From Gemmatimonadota bacterium (GTDB taxonomy: Bacteria > Gemmatimonadota > Gemmatimonadetes > Gemmatimonadales > GWC2-71-9), in the NCBI GenBank assembly GCA_029863245.1, contig JAOTVV010000001.1, positions 124,001 to 188,000 of the forward strand: DNA of 64,000 nucleotides, read 5' to 3'. How positions within the stretch are numbered: position 1 is the stretch's first letter; every line of letters starts with the position of its first letter. Positions 46,932 through 56,989 of this stretch are shown here, one piece after another. The notes beneath the pieces were generated by a model. That model did not search any database and had not been told where the DNA came from. It was given only the letters and a program-made list of their open reading frames with translations. The position numbers and the translations under genes are program-made.

Positions 46932-48704
46932 ATGCGATCCGGCTTTTCGCCATTGGGACGGACCCTGCTGCTCGCGCTGCTACCGACCATGCTTCTGGCA
47001 TGCGCCGGGACGGGCTCGGTCCAACGTGGTGCCGCGCCATCGGTAGCGCTTCCCTCCCCGTACGTTCCGGCTGACTGGCCGCTGCTGACCGAAACGGTGT
47101 CGGTCGCAGCACCGCACGCCATGGTCTCGTCCGTCCATCCGCGGGCCAGCGAGGTTGGAGCGGCGATCCTCCGCAAGGGTGGCAATGCCGTGGACGCCGC
47201 CGTGGCGGTCGGATTCGCGCTCGCGGTCGTCCATCCGTCGGCGGGGAACCTCGGCGGTGGCGGGTTCATGGTGATCCGGCTGCGTGACGGATCGGTGTAC
47301 GCCCTGGATTACCGTGAAACGGCGCCGGAGGCCGCCACGAAGGACATGTACGTGGATTCGCTGGGTCTAGTGTCCGAGCGGAGCGTCACGGGGCATCTCG
47401 CCGTCGGGGTTCCAGGCAGCGTGGCCGGACTGGCCGAGGCGCAGCGACGGTTCGGGACGCTGCCGCTCGCGACCGTAATGGAGCCGGCCGTGCGGCTCGC
47501 GGAGGACGGCGTGGTGCTCGACGAGGCCCGCAGCCGATCTCTGCAGTACGCCGCCCCACGGCTGCGTCGGTTCCAGGGCTCCCGCGATCAGTTTCTGCTG
47601 CCCAGCGGCGACGCACCGCCACCCGGGACGCTCTTCGTGCAGGCAGACCTCGCGCACACGCTGCGTGCGATCGCCGACAGCGGGCCCGCGGTCTTCTACG
47701 AGGGCACCATCGCCGACCTGATCGTGGCCGAAATCGCCCGGGGCGGAGGGCTGATCAGCAAACGGGATCTCGCCACGTACCGTGCGGTCTGGCGCGAGCC
47801 GGTAGAGATCCACTATCGCGGCCACCGGATCTACTCGATGCCGCCCTCGAGCTCCGGCGGTGTCACGATGGCCGAAATCCTGAACATCCTCGAGGGATTC
47901 GATCCGTTGCCGCCGTTCGGCAGCTCGGCGCAGGTTCATCTCGCTGCCGAGGCCATGCGGCGCGCGTTCACCGACCGGAACCACTTCCTCGGCGATCCGG
48001 ATTTCGTCGACATGCCTCTCGAGCGGCTGACGTCGAAGTCCTACGCGGCGGAGCAACGTCGGACGATCGATCCACGGCGCGCGACGCCGAGCGGCACTCT
48101 CACCCCGGGGATCGTCGAGGGGGACCACACGACCCACTACTCGGTGGTCGACGCGGAGGGCAACGCGGTCAGCGTCACCACGACCATCAACTCGGGATAC
48201 GGCAGTGCCGCGACCGTGCAGGCTGCCGGCTTCCTGCTCAATAACGAGATGGACGATTTCACCGGCGCGCCGGGACAGCCAAACCAATATGGGCTCGTGC
48301 AGGGAGAGGCGAACGCCATCGCGCCACGGAAGCGTATGCTGTCGGCCATGACCCCGTCGATCGTGTTGGATCGCGACGGACGGCTCCTCATGGTCGTGGG
48401 CACGCCCGGTGGTCCCACCATCATCACCACAGTCGCGCAGGTAATCTCCAACGTCGTGGATCATGGCATGTCGCTCGCCGAGGCGATTGCCGCGCCCCGG
48501 ATCCACCATCAGGCGCTTCCGGATCTGATCGCGTACGAGCGCCGCGGACTCCGCGGAGACGTGGTGGCCGACTTGATGCGACGCGGGCACCGCGTGGAGG
48601 AACGACGTGGGTTCAGCGGCGAGGTGGCCGGCATCATGCGGACCGCCGACGGGTGGGTCGGGGTCAGTGATCCCCGCTCGGGTGGCGGATCCGCCGGATT
48701 CTAA
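46932..48704 (+). CDS. ggt: Gamma-glutamyltransferase, lipoprotein form
   Basis: Lipobox LLACAG; VSSVHPRASEVGAAILRKGGNAVDAAVAVGFALAVVHPSAGNLGGGGFMV; autoprocessing region GDHTTHYSVVDAEGNAVSVTTTIN. Confidence 0.93.
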   Translation: MRSGFSPLGRTLLLALLPTMLLACAGTGSVQRGAAPSVALPSPYVPADWPLLTETVSVAAPHAMVSSVHPRASEVGAAILRKGGNAVDAAVAVGFALAVVHPSAGNLGGGGFMVIRLRDGSVYALDYRETAPEAATKDMYVDSLGLVSERSVTGHLAVGVPGSVAGLAEAQRRFGTLPLATVMEPAVRLAEDGVVLDEARSRSLQYAAPRLRRFQGSRDQFLLPSGDAPPPGTLFVQADLAHTLRAIADSGPAVFYEGTIADLIVAEIARGGGLISKRDLATYRAVWREPVEIHYRGHRIYSMPPSSSGGVTMAEILNILEGFDPLPPFGSSAQVHLAAEAMRRAFTDRNHFLGDPDFVDMPLERLTSKSYAAEQRRTIDPRRATPSGTLTPGIVEGDHTTHYSVVDAEGNAVSVTTTINSGYGSAATVQAAGFLLNNEMDDFTGAPGQPNQYGLVQGEANAIAPRKRMLSAMTPSIVLDRDGRLLMVVGTPGGPTIITTVAQVISNVVDHGMSLAEAIAAPRIHHQALPDLIAYERRGLRGDVVADLMRRGHRVEERRGFSGEVAGIMRTADGWVGVSDPRSGGGSAGF

Positions 48705-48732
48705 TCGGGATCGACTGGCCCGGGACACGAAC

Positions 48733-48759
48733 GGGCGGCGGCATCTGCTGCCGCCGCCC
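48733..48759. terminator. Bidirectional terminator hairpin GGGCGGCGGCA-TCTGC-TGCCGCCGCCC
   Basis: Perfect 11-bp inverted repeat between convergent ggt and the glycine-zipper gene. Confidence 0.8.
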
Positions 48760-48792
48760 ATCGGGTTACACCGCCCATGGGTCGCGTTGGTG

Positions 48793-49581
48793 CTACGAGA
48801 CCGGCTCGAGCACCATCTGCCGCGCCAGCACGATGCGGATTCGTCCACCCGCCGGCAGGACGATGTCGCTGTCCTTGGTGGCAGCGGCGATGCCCGTGCC
48901 CGCTGCCGCACCGACGATGCCACCCACCACGGCACCACCCGTCTTCTTGCTGATGATCCCGCCCACGACCGCGCCCGCGGCCGCACCGGCCCCGACCTTG
49001 GCCACGTCACCGCCGCTCACGCCACGGCCCTGGGTGTGGGTCCCCAACGAGTCCGACCTGCCCTCCAGCGAGTAGGTCTTGCCACCGTAGGTCACCCGGT
49101 TGAAGGCGAGCACCAGCGTGCCCTGGTCGCCCGGATTCTCGGCTTCCTTGATCACATCGATCACGCCCTGGAACGTCGCCCCGGCGGGGATCAATACGCG
49201 TCCCCGCTCGTCGACCACATCGGCCGACGACGTCGCCCAGACAGCGTCGCCGGCCTTGTTGGTCTTGGAGGAGATCGTGTCCCTAGCAGTCAGTTCCATG
49301 ACCGCGCCTGCCGGAACCGTGCGCGGGGCGGTCGGGGTGGCTGCCCGCGGCTGCGTGGGGGCCGTCTGCGACGGCGGGCGCTGCTGCGCCGGCGCCGTCT
49401 GCCGTGGCGTGCTCTGCTGGGGCTGTGGCCCCGGCTGCGGCCGGTCGTCCAGCGCCGCGATCGACTCGGCCGGTGCAAGACTCAGGTCGCGCGCCTCATC
49501 GTCCGGCGCTCCCTCCCCGCCACACCCCGCGAGCATGATGGCGGCGCCGAGGGCCAGCGCCGGAGTCCGAAGTCCAAACAT
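48793..49581 (-). CDS. Glycine-zipper lipoprotein with P/Q-rich linker
   Basis: Lipobox IMLAGCGG; linker RPQPGPQPQQSTPRQTAPAQQRPPSQ; glycine zipper VGAGAAAGAVVGGIISKKTGGAVVGGIVGAAAGTGIAAAT. Confidence 0.8.
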   Translation of the reverse strand: MFGLRTPALALGAAIMLAGCGGEGAPDDEARDLSLAPAESIAALDDRPQPGPQPQQSTPRQTAPAQQRPPSQTAPTQPRAATPTAPRTVPAGAVMELTARDTISSKTNKAGDAVWATSSADVVDERGRVLIPAGATFQGVIDVIKEAENPGDQGTLVLAFNRVTYGGKTYSLEGRSDSLGTHTQGRGVSGGDVAKVGAGAAAGAVVGGIISKKTGGAVVGGIVGAAAGTGIAAATKDSDIVLPAGGRIRIVLARQMVLEPVS

Positions 49582-49839
49582 GTGTATTCCTCCGTTCCAA
49601 GTAGTGTCGCGCGGTCGCCGACGCGCCGCGGTTTCCTCGTCGAAAACGGTGCTTTCGACCATCACTGTACTTTCACCGGATCCCGTCCCGACGTCAACTC
49701 CCCGGGGGGCCGTCTCGGGAGGCATGCCCCGGGTGGCGGGGTCCGTAGCACCCCCGTAAGTTCCAGTCGCCCGACCGCACCTCGAGCGGCGGCGCACCAA
49801 CCGCAACGTATCGCCCGTAATTCGAGAGGAACGAGGCTC

Positions 49840-50859
49840 ATGGATATCGAGAAGCTCGCTACTACTGCACAGGCCATCGTGGCCAAGGGAAAAGGCATCC
49901 TCGCCGCCGACGAGAGCTTCGGCACCATCGAGAAGCGATTCAAGAAGATCGGCGTTTCTTCCACCGAGGAGAACCGGCGCGCCTACCGGGAACTGCTCTT
50001 CACGACGAAGGGGATCGGCGAGTTCATCAGTGGCGTCATCCTGTTCGACGAGACCCTCCGGCAGGCGAGCGCCGACCGGACTCCCTTCCCCAAGGTGCTC
50101 CAGAAGGCTGGGAGCATTCCGGGGATCAAGGTCGACATCGGTGCCAAACCGCTCGCCGGATTCCCCGGCGAAAAGATCACCGAGGGGCTCGACGGCCTGC
50201 GCGAGCGGCTGGCGGAGTATTTCAAGCTGGGTGCACGGTTCACCAAGTGGCGGGCCGTCATCACCATCGGCAACGGTATCCCCACGCGATTCTGTATCGA
50301 CGCCAATGCTCACGCGCTGGCCCAGTACGCCGCTCTCTCTCAAGAAGCGGGGCTGGTGCCGATCGTCGAGCCCGAGGTGCTGATGGACGGCGACCACTCC
50401 ATCGAGCGTTGCGCGGAGGTGACGGAGACCACGCTCAAGAGCCTCTATTTCCACCTCCACGCCCACCGCGTCGTTCTGGAAGGCACGCTGCTCAAGCCGA
50501 ACATGGTCATCGCGGGGAAGAGCTGCCCGACCCAAGCCAAGGTCGGGCAGGTGGCCCAGGCGACCGTCGACGTGTTGCGCCGCTGTGTGCCGGCAGCCGT
50601 GCCGGGGATCGTGTTCCTCTCCGGAGGCCAGAGCGAAACGGAGGCCACGGTCCATTTGAACGCAATGAACCGCATCTCCGGTCTCCCGTGGGAGCTGAGC
50701 TTCTCGTACGGGCGCGCACTCCAGGCCTCGGCCTTGGACGCGTGGGGCGGCAAAGCCTCTCAGCTGGGCGCCGCGCAGAAAGCCTACTACCATCGCGCCA
50801 AGCTGAACGGGGCAGCCCGGCACGGCAAGTACACACCGGCAATGGAGAGCGCTGGCTAG
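49840..50859 (+). CDS. Class I fructose-bisphosphate aldolase
   Basis: GKGILAADESFGTIEKRFKKIGV, EPEVLMDGDHSIERC, LLKPNMV, GIVFLSGGQSETEATVHLNAMN. Confidence 0.95.
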   Translation: MDIEKLATTAQAIVAKGKGILAADESFGTIEKRFKKIGVSSTEENRRAYRELLFTTKGIGEFISGVILFDETLRQASADRTPFPKVLQKAGSIPGIKVDIGAKPLAGFPGEKITEGLDGLRERLAEYFKLGARFTKWRAVITIGNGIPTRFCIDANAHALAQYAALSQEAGLVPIVEPEVLMDGDHSIERCAEVTETTLKSLYFHLHAHRVVLEGTLLKPNMVIAGKSCPTQAKVGQVAQATVDVLRRCVPAAVPGIVFLSGGQSETEATVHLNAMNRISGLPWELSFSYGRALQASALDAWGGKASQLGAAQKAYYHRAKLNGAARHGKYTPAMESAG

Positions 50860-50886
50860 ACGAATCCGACGACCTGAGTGAAGCGG

Positions 50887-50916
50887 CGCCCGGTCACCCT
50901 CCTCGGTGGCCGGGCG
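50887..50916 (+). terminator. Hairpin after fba: CGCCCGG-t-CACC-loop-GGTG-g-CCGGGCG
   Basis: 11 paired bases with one mismatch, followed by TTGTCGGTTTTGT. Confidence 0.75.
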
Positions 50917-50952
50917 TTGTCGGTTTTGTCCCGCGACTCGACTGGAGGCAGG

Positions 50953-51678
50953 TCACAGCCGTTCGCGTAGGAAGTCCGGCGTCAGCCCCTGGAGCCATGT
51001 GGCGAGCATCGAGAAGTACCCCGACACGAGCAGGAGGCCAACCACCACCAGGACCCCACCGGCGATCCGAGTCGTGAGCGGGATGAAGCGACGGAACTTC
51101 TTGAACCACTCGATGAACCGATCGACCGCCAAGGCCGCCAGGAGGAACGGGAGCGCCAGGCCCATCGAGTAGGCGAACAGCAGGAGCAGGCCCTGGCCAA
51201 GCGACGTCTTGACGCTGGTGTACATGAGGATCGACCCGAGGATCGGTCCGATGCACGGTGTCCATCCTGCCCCGAACGCGAGGCCGACGAGCACGCTGCC
51301 CAGGTAGCCGACCGGTTTGTCTTGGAGGTGGACCCGCCGTTCGCGGGCGAGCGTGCCCCACCTGACCGCCCCGAGCAGATAGAGGCCGAAGAACACGATC
51401 AGGAGTCCGCCAACGCGCTCGAGCCACACCTGGTACTGATTCAGGAACCGTCCCAGCTGGGTCGCCGAGGCGCCGAGGGCGAGGAAGATGATCGTGAACC
51501 CCGTGATGAAGAGCAGGGCGTGCACGACGGCGGTCCACCGGCGCTCTCCGAGCTCGTCGAGCGAGAGCCCGGTGATGAACGACACGTAGCTCGGTACGAG
51601 GGGCAGCACGCAGGGAGAAAGGAAGCTCAGGATGCCGGCGACGAACGCGACGGCAATACCAACGGAGTCGGCGTCCAT
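50953..51678 (-). CDS. CcdA-like cytochrome c biogenesis/thiol-redox membrane protein
   Basis: AGILSFLSPCVLPLVPSYVSFITG and GLAFGAGWTPCIGPILGSIL paired-cysteine motifs; six TM segments. Confidence 0.93.
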   Translation of the reverse strand: MDADSVGIAVAFVAGILSFLSPCVLPLVPSYVSFITGLSLDELGERRWTAVVHALLFITGFTIIFLALGASATQLGRFLNQYQVWLERVGGLLIVFFGLYLLGAVRWGTLARERRVHLQDKPVGYLGSVLVGLAFGAGWTPCIGPILGSILMYTSVKTSLGQGLLLLFAYSMGLALPFLLAALAVDRFIEWFKKFRRFIPLTTRIAGGVLVVVGLLLVSGYFSMLATWLQGLTPDFLRERL

Positions 51679-51699
51679 GGTATCTCGGAAACCCCCGGA

Positions 51700-52647
51700 C
51701 TAGGCGGTTCGTTCCCGGCCGTGCTGATGGCGCGCGTAGAACGCGACCAGCTTGTGCACCAGTTTGGCGGCAAGAAAGTCGGGAGCGACGATCCCGGGAA
51801 GGGGGGCCAGTTCCACGACGTCGCAGCCCACGACACGCTTTTCGCGGAACACGGCCTCGAGCAATTCGATCGTGGGATACCATTGCCCGCCTCCGGGCTC
51901 CGGTGTGCCGGTCGACGGCATGATCGCGGGGTCGAAGTAGTCCACGTCGAACGTGATGTAGACGTCGTCACCCAGTGCGGCAAGGACCCGATCGCTCCAG
52001 CCGGGCCGCGCCAACTCGTGCCCGAACACCACCGGGATGTCCCTGGCCCGCGTCAACGCCCGTTCCTCGGCGGTGAGCGCTCGGATGCCCACGGGCACGA
52101 GGCGAACTTGCTCATGCACCCGATGCATGACGCACGCATGGGAGTACGGTGTTCCCTCGTACTCCTCCCGCAGGTCGGTGTGGGCATCGAACTGCAGCAC
52201 CGACAGCGGCCGCCCGAGCCGGTCGGCGTGCGCGAGGATAGGGGGTCCCGAGACGGAATGCTCGCCGCCTAGAAGGATCACGAACTTGCCGTCGTCCAGC
52301 ACAGCGTCGTAGGCCGTACGCAGCTCCTGCAACGCCACCTCGGGGCCGGCGCCAGAGAGCAGCAACTCCGGCAACGTGTGCACGCCCACGCGGTACGGCT
52401 CGAAGTCCAACTCGTGATCGTACAGCTCGATGTACCGCGATGCGTGCAGCAGGGCCCCCGGGCCGAAGCGCGTTCCGCCCATGTAGGAGACCGTCGCTTC
52501 GTAGGGCACCGGCAGCACGACGACCGGCGACTCCGCGTAGGGGCATTGGCTCGGCGGGAGACCGAGGAACGACTCCGGTGGGGCCCACGCGAGCGACTCC
52601 AAGGGTGGGGGGAGCTTCTGACCCCCGCGGTCCCGGAACTCGTTCAC
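51700..52647 (-). CDS. speB: Agmatinase/ureohydrolase family
   Basis: VLPVPYEATVSYMGGTRFGP, ILLGGEHSVSGP, LQFDAHTDLREEYEG, YITFDVDYFDPAIMPSTGTPEPGG. Confidence 0.92.
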   Translation of the reverse strand: MNEFRDRGGQKLPPPLESLAWAPPESFLGLPPSQCPYAESPVVVLPVPYEATVSYMGGTRFGPGALLHASRYIELYDHELDFEPYRVGVHTLPELLLSGAGPEVALQELRTAYDAVLDDGKFVILLGGEHSVSGPPILAHADRLGRPLSVLQFDAHTDLREEYEGTPYSHACVMHRVHEQVRLVPVGIRALTAEERALTRARDIPVVFGHELARPGWSDRVLAALGDDVYITFDVDYFDPAIMPSTGTPEPGGGQWYPTIELLEAVFREKRVVGCDVVELAPLPGIVAPDFLAAKLVHKLVAFYARHQHGRERTA

Positions 52648-53204
52648 CCGCAGAACACGACGGCGCTCACGGCGGTCACCCACCGCCCGTCATCCTGGGC
52701 CTCGGCGGAGCAGCTGATGTTCATCGAGTCCACGATCTCACCGGACACACGCCATTGTTCGCGGCGCTCGTCCCAGGCCTGGTCTGGGTCGAACGGCACG
52801 CCCAGCACCGTCGCGAGCATACTGGCCGCCAGATCTTCCGCGTAGTCACCGGCCGGCTGCTGGCGCTCCCCGAAGGCGTGATGCTCGGAGATGTATCCGT
52901 GGTGGGCTTCATCGGCGGGAATCGCGAGGCCAATGGCTGCCGTCGCCAGCCGAGACGGCTCGTTGGTCGAGGCCTCGGCGACGACAGAGAAGACGACCTG
53001 CCCGGGCTGGAGCAGCTTCACTCCCTTCTCGCGGGGCACCAGCTCGCAATGCGGCGGCCAGATGGAGCTGACACGAACGAGGTTGTACTGCGCAATGCCC
53101 GCCTCGCGAAGCGCGAGCTCGAAGCTCGTCAGCTTCTCCTTGTGGCGTCCGACCCCCTTGGTGAGAAACGCCTTGGAAGGGAGAAACGTGGAGGGATCAA
53201 TCAC
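52644..53204 (-). CDS. pdaD: Pyruvoyl-dependent arginine decarboxylase
   Basis: AGIAQYNLVRVSSIWPPHCE proenzyme cleavage region, GYISEHHAFGE; GTG start at 53204. Confidence 0.9.
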   Translation of the reverse strand: MIDPSTFLPSKAFLTKGVGRHKEKLTSFELALREAGIAQYNLVRVSSIWPPHCELVPREKGVKLLQPGQVVFSVVAEASTNEPSRLATAAIGLAIPADEAHHGYISEHHAFGERQQPAGDYAEDLAASMLATVLGVPFDPDQAWDERREQWRVSGEIVDSMNISCSAEAQDDGRWVTAVSAVVFCG

Positions 53205-53214
53205 GGTGTGCGCC

Positions 53215-53691
53215 TCACTGGGGAGTGGCGGTTGATGTCTCCGGGTCTGCGACCCGGTCGAGCCGCGGCGCGGTGTCTGTCGCTGTCTCGATCGCGGGCT
53301 GGAAGCCGTTGTCTCTGAACCATCGATCCGGGGGAACTTCGACAGGAGGATGTGGATCACCGGTGCGCTCCTGGACCCCAGCGATCACCTCGTGCACGAC
53401 AGCGGGGGGGCTGTCGCCGACCTCCTCGACCGTCACGCGTCCCTGGCCGCGCTCGCGGCCCCGCACCACCAGCAGATAGCTCGCGGTATACAGTCGCCGA
53501 CGGTCGTCGTCCGTGCGGCAGGCGACCACCGCGGTGCCCCACTCGCGCTCCTCGCGACGGATCGGCGCGAACAACCAGACTCGGTCGATGGCGCTAGCGG
53601 GCACGGCACCGGAGAGCGATTGAACCACTCGCGTCCACCCTGGCCCGACGCCAGGCGTGGCTACCGCGCGTGCATACGTCTCAGCGTTCAC
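53215..53691 (-). CDS. Hypothetical protein (158 aa)
   Basis: Intact ORF, co-directional, 10 nt upstream of pdaD; no recognised domain. Confidence 0.6.
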   Translation of the reverse strand: MNAETYARAVATPGVGPGWTRVVQSLSGAVPASAIDRVWLFAPIRREEREWGTAVVACRTDDDRRRLYTASYLLVVRGRERGQGRVTVEEVGDSPPAVVHEVIAGVQERTGDPHPPVEVPPDRWFRDNGFQPAIETATDTAPRLDRVADPETSTATPQ

Positions 53692-53760
53692 CTATCCCTC
53701 GGTGCGACAAAGCGCGTCCAAGATACCGGTGTGCACGACCGCTATCAAGACGCCTGGCCG

Positions 53761-56181
53761 TCATAGGAGCGAGACGGGATCACGATCGATCACGAGACGC
53801 ACGGTCTTCGGATGGGGGGCACGGCGCGACGCGTAGCGCACAACGCGCCCCAGGAGACGCCGACTGGGCGACCGCAGCAGGAGATGCCAGCGCCACCGAC
53901 GCTTGATCCGTGTCAACGGCGCGGGAGCTGGTCCGACGACCTCCGCCTCACCCGGCGCTCGCGTGGCGATGAGCCCCCGAAGCCACTCCCCGAGCGCCAC
54001 GGCCGCGTCGGCCACGGTGTCTTCGTGGAGACCGCTCACCACGAAACTCGCGAGTCCGACGTGCGGGGGATAGGCCGGCACCCGTCGCACCACCAACTCG
54101 CGCTCGGCAAACGCCTCGAAGTCGTGCGCTGACGCCGCCACCAGCGCGTAGTGCGTCGGCGTGTGGGTCTGCACCAGCACCTGCCCACCCCGAGGGCCCC
54201 GCCCAGCGCGACCCGCAACCTGCGCGACCAACTGGAAGGTGCGCTCTGCGGCGCGGAAGTCCGGCAGATGCAGCGCGGTGTCCCCGTCGACCACCCCGAC
54301 GAGGGTGACCCCGGGGAAGTCGAGCCCCTTGGCAATCATCTGCGTGCCGACGAGCAGATCGATCTCACGTCGCGCTACGGCATCCAGAATCCGCTGATGC
54401 GACCACTTCCCCGTCGTCGTGTCGGCATCCATCCGCGCCAGGCGCGCACTCGTGAAGCGTTCCCCCAACCAGCGCTCCAACGACTGCGTTCCGACGCCGC
54501 GCGATCGGTGCACCGCCCCCCCACACTCCGGACACGCGTCCGGCACGGTGCTGTGGTAGCCGCAGTAATGGCACCGCAGGCCCGCCGGTCCCGCGTGCAC
54601 CGTGAGCGAGATACTGCAGGCCGGACACGCCCAAACATGGCCGCACCCGCGGCATTGCAGGAAGTGCGCAAAGCCGCGCCGATTGAGCAGCAGCATCACT
54701 TGGCCACCGGCGTCCAACGCCCGCTGCACGGCGTCATCCAGCGCAACCGACCAGGGCACGGCACGCGCCTCCGCAATTCTCGGCTCCGACCGCATGTCCA
54801 CAAGGGACACGTGCGGCAGCGGCTGGTCCCCAACCCGCGAGGGCAGCGCCACCACCGGAATCCGGTCACGCTGCGCCCACGTCTCGAGCGACGGTGTGGC
54901 GCTCCCCAGCACGACTCGCGCCCCCTCCAGCCGACCACGCTCCAGGGCGACATCCCGAGCGTGATACCGTGGCTGCTCGCCCTGCTTGTAGCTCCCGTCG
55001 TGCTCCTCGTCCACCACGATCGCCGCGAGATCTCGCACCGGTGCGAATACGGCCGACCGAGCTCCGACGGCAACCCGCTTCGTACCGCCGGCTAGCCCCC
55101 ACCACGCGTCCACGCGTTCCCCCGCCGACAGGCCGCTGTGGAGCACCGCCACCGTGTCGCCGAACACACCCCGCACACGAGCAACGGTCTGGGGGGTGAG
55201 CGCGATCTCCGGCACCAGGACGATGACCCCTCTGCCCGCCTGTACGGCCTCACGGAGCGACTCGAGATACACGAGCGTCTTGCCGCTCCCCGTGACGCCG
55301 AACAGCGTGACCGCCGATCCCAGCGCCGCCGCACCAATGGCGTCGATCGCGCGACGTTGGTCGGGCGAAGGTTGGGCGGGCACCGTACCCGCCACGTCCC
55401 GGAACGGATCGCGCGGGTCGACACGCTCGGCAATGCGGGCGACTCCACGGTCGACGAGCCCGCGGACGACTGATGCTGAAAACCCCAGGCGGGTAGTGAG
55501 AAGGCGGACCGGAGTCTCTCCACCGGCGGCGTCGACCACTTCGTACGCCTCGCGCTGACGGGTCGCACGGCCGAACGCGCGCTCTCGCTCGAGCAGGGTG
55601 GGAAGGGCGGTGGTGAGCACCAGGATACGCTCGGTGCGCGCCCGAGGACCCAAATCGGGCGCTTCGGTTTCCAGAGCCACGGCTCCCGCCCGGGCCAATC
55701 GCTGCAGCACATCCCAGACCGGCCGACCGAGCTGGCGGGCCAGGGTCGTGGCCGCGATGCGCCCGCCCCGGCTCTCGAGGGCCTGCACGACGGTCCGGCT
55801 GGTCCCGCCCGCCGCGAGCCGAGGATCGAGAAGGCGCGCGGCCAGGCGCGAGCTTCCCCAGAGCGCCGCCGGGAGCATCGCGCGAAGGGTCAGGCCGATG
55901 GGACACGCATAGTACCGCGCCATCCAGTAGGCGAGCTCCAGCATGCTGCTGGGCACCACGGGGATCGCATCGGGTGCGAGGAGCACCATCTTGAGATCGT
56001 CGCCGGCGCCCTCGCCGGTCCAATCCACGTCGAGGACGACGCCAACGAGTTCGCGACCGCGTACGGGCACAACGACCCGAGACCCCCGGGTCACTCGATC
56101 ACCGAGTGCCGCCGGAACGGCGTAGCGGTAGGGTTGAAGGCTGGGAATGGGGAGCGCGACCGAACAGGTCGCGGCGGTCAC
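53761..56181 (-). CDS. priA: Primosomal protein N' (PriA helicase)
   Basis: TLFGVTGSGKTLVYLESL, VDEEHDGSYKQGEQPRYHARDVA, CRGCGHVWACPACSISL…CHYCGYHSTVPDACPECGG; GTG start. Confidence 0.95.
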   Translation of the reverse strand: MTAATCSVALPIPSLQPYRYAVPAALGDRVTRGSRVVVPVRGRELVGVVLDVDWTGEGAGDDLKMVLLAPDAIPVVPSSMLELAYWMARYYACPIGLTLRAMLPAALWGSSRLAARLLDPRLAAGGTSRTVVQALESRGGRIAATTLARQLGRPVWDVLQRLARAGAVALETEAPDLGPRARTERILVLTTALPTLLERERAFGRATRQREAYEVVDAAGGETPVRLLTTRLGFSASVVRGLVDRGVARIAERVDPRDPFRDVAGTVPAQPSPDQRRAIDAIGAAALGSAVTLFGVTGSGKTLVYLESLREAVQAGRGVIVLVPEIALTPQTVARVRGVFGDTVAVLHSGLSAGERVDAWWGLAGGTKRVAVGARSAVFAPVRDLAAIVVDEEHDGSYKQGEQPRYHARDVALERGRLEGARVVLGSATPSLETWAQRDRIPVVALPSRVGDQPLPHVSLVDMRSEPRIAEARAVPWSVALDDAVQRALDAGGQVMLLLNRRGFAHFLQCRGCGHVWACPACSISLTVHAGPAGLRCHYCGYHSTVPDACPECGGAVHRSRGVGTQSLERWLGERFTSARLARMDADTTTGKWSHQRILDAVARREIDLLVGTQMIAKGLDFPGVTLVGVVDGDTALHLPDFRAAERTFQLVAQVAGRAGRGPRGGQVLVQTHTPTHYALVAASAHDFEAFAERELVVRRVPAYPPHVGLASFVVSGLHEDTVADAAVALGEWLRGLIATRAPGEAEVVGPAPAPLTRIKRRWRWHLLLRSPSRRLLGRVVRYASRRAPHPKTVRLVIDRDPVSLL

Positions 56182-56918
56182 TCGTGCGGCCAACGGATCC
56201 CCTTGATGATCGACAGCCCTAGCACACGTCTCTGCGCCATGGCGCGTAGCGCCTTGAACTCCTGGCTCAGCACCGAGGTTACACCCGCCCACCGTGCTGC
56301 CCACCAGCCGCGCACGAGTGTTCCGAACCCTCCTTGAGCGATCCACTTGCCATCCTGCGCGGAATCCTCAACGGTGATCTCCACGACCCCCGCGAGCCGG
56401 AACGCGCTCTTCCACTCCATCAGGAGCTGCGGCACCAGCCCGAAGGACGCCAGCATGCTCGCGTCGTTCGGGTCGGGCGCCGACAGCCAACATGGAACCA
56501 GCGCCGCGACCGTGCTCATGGGACGAGCGACGCGCGCCGCCTCCTGCAGGACCTGCGCTCCGTCGACGCCGAGGAGGTGCAGCATGTCGGCGCAGGTCAC
56601 GTCGAACACTTCGGCCTCGTGCGGGAGATTGGTGGGCATGGCGGTCTGAAACGTGGAGTACCTGGAGAGACCCGTTTCGCGCGCTGCAGCTTCTGCCGCA
56701 TCGATGGCCTTGGGATCGGGATCGATCCCCTCGACGTGCGTCTCGAAGCGCTTGGTCCACCACAAGACCGGCCGTCCGGCACCGCAACCTATCCACAGGA
56801 CCTCCTGACCTGGTTCGGCGTCGATGAGACGGGCCAGGCGTCGGTGGATGGGTTCCGCCACCTCCGCCCACGGCTGGATGACCGCCGTGAATTGGGTGGG
56901 AGACAGCCTCACGGGCAT
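56178..56918 (-). CDS. Class I SAM-dependent methyltransferase
   Basis: EVLWIGCGAGRPVLWWTKRFETHVEGIDPDPKAIDAAEAAARE motif I/II. Confidence 0.82.
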   Translation of the reverse strand: MPVRLSPTQFTAVIQPWAEVAEPIHRRLARLIDAEPGQEVLWIGCGAGRPVLWWTKRFETHVEGIDPDPKAIDAAEAAARETGLSRYSTFQTAMPTNLPHEAEVFDVTCADMLHLLGVDGAQVLQEAARVARPMSTVAALVPCWLSAPDPNDASMLASFGLVPQLLMEWKSAFRLAGVVEITVEDSAQDGKWIAQGGFGTLVRGWWAARWAGVTSVLSQEFKALRAMAQRRVLGLSIIKGIRWPHE

Positions 56919-56989
56919 GACCGAACTTACCCCCCCGACCGCCGGCCCACTACCCGACAGGCGCCCGGAAGGATGCGGCGCAACATGCC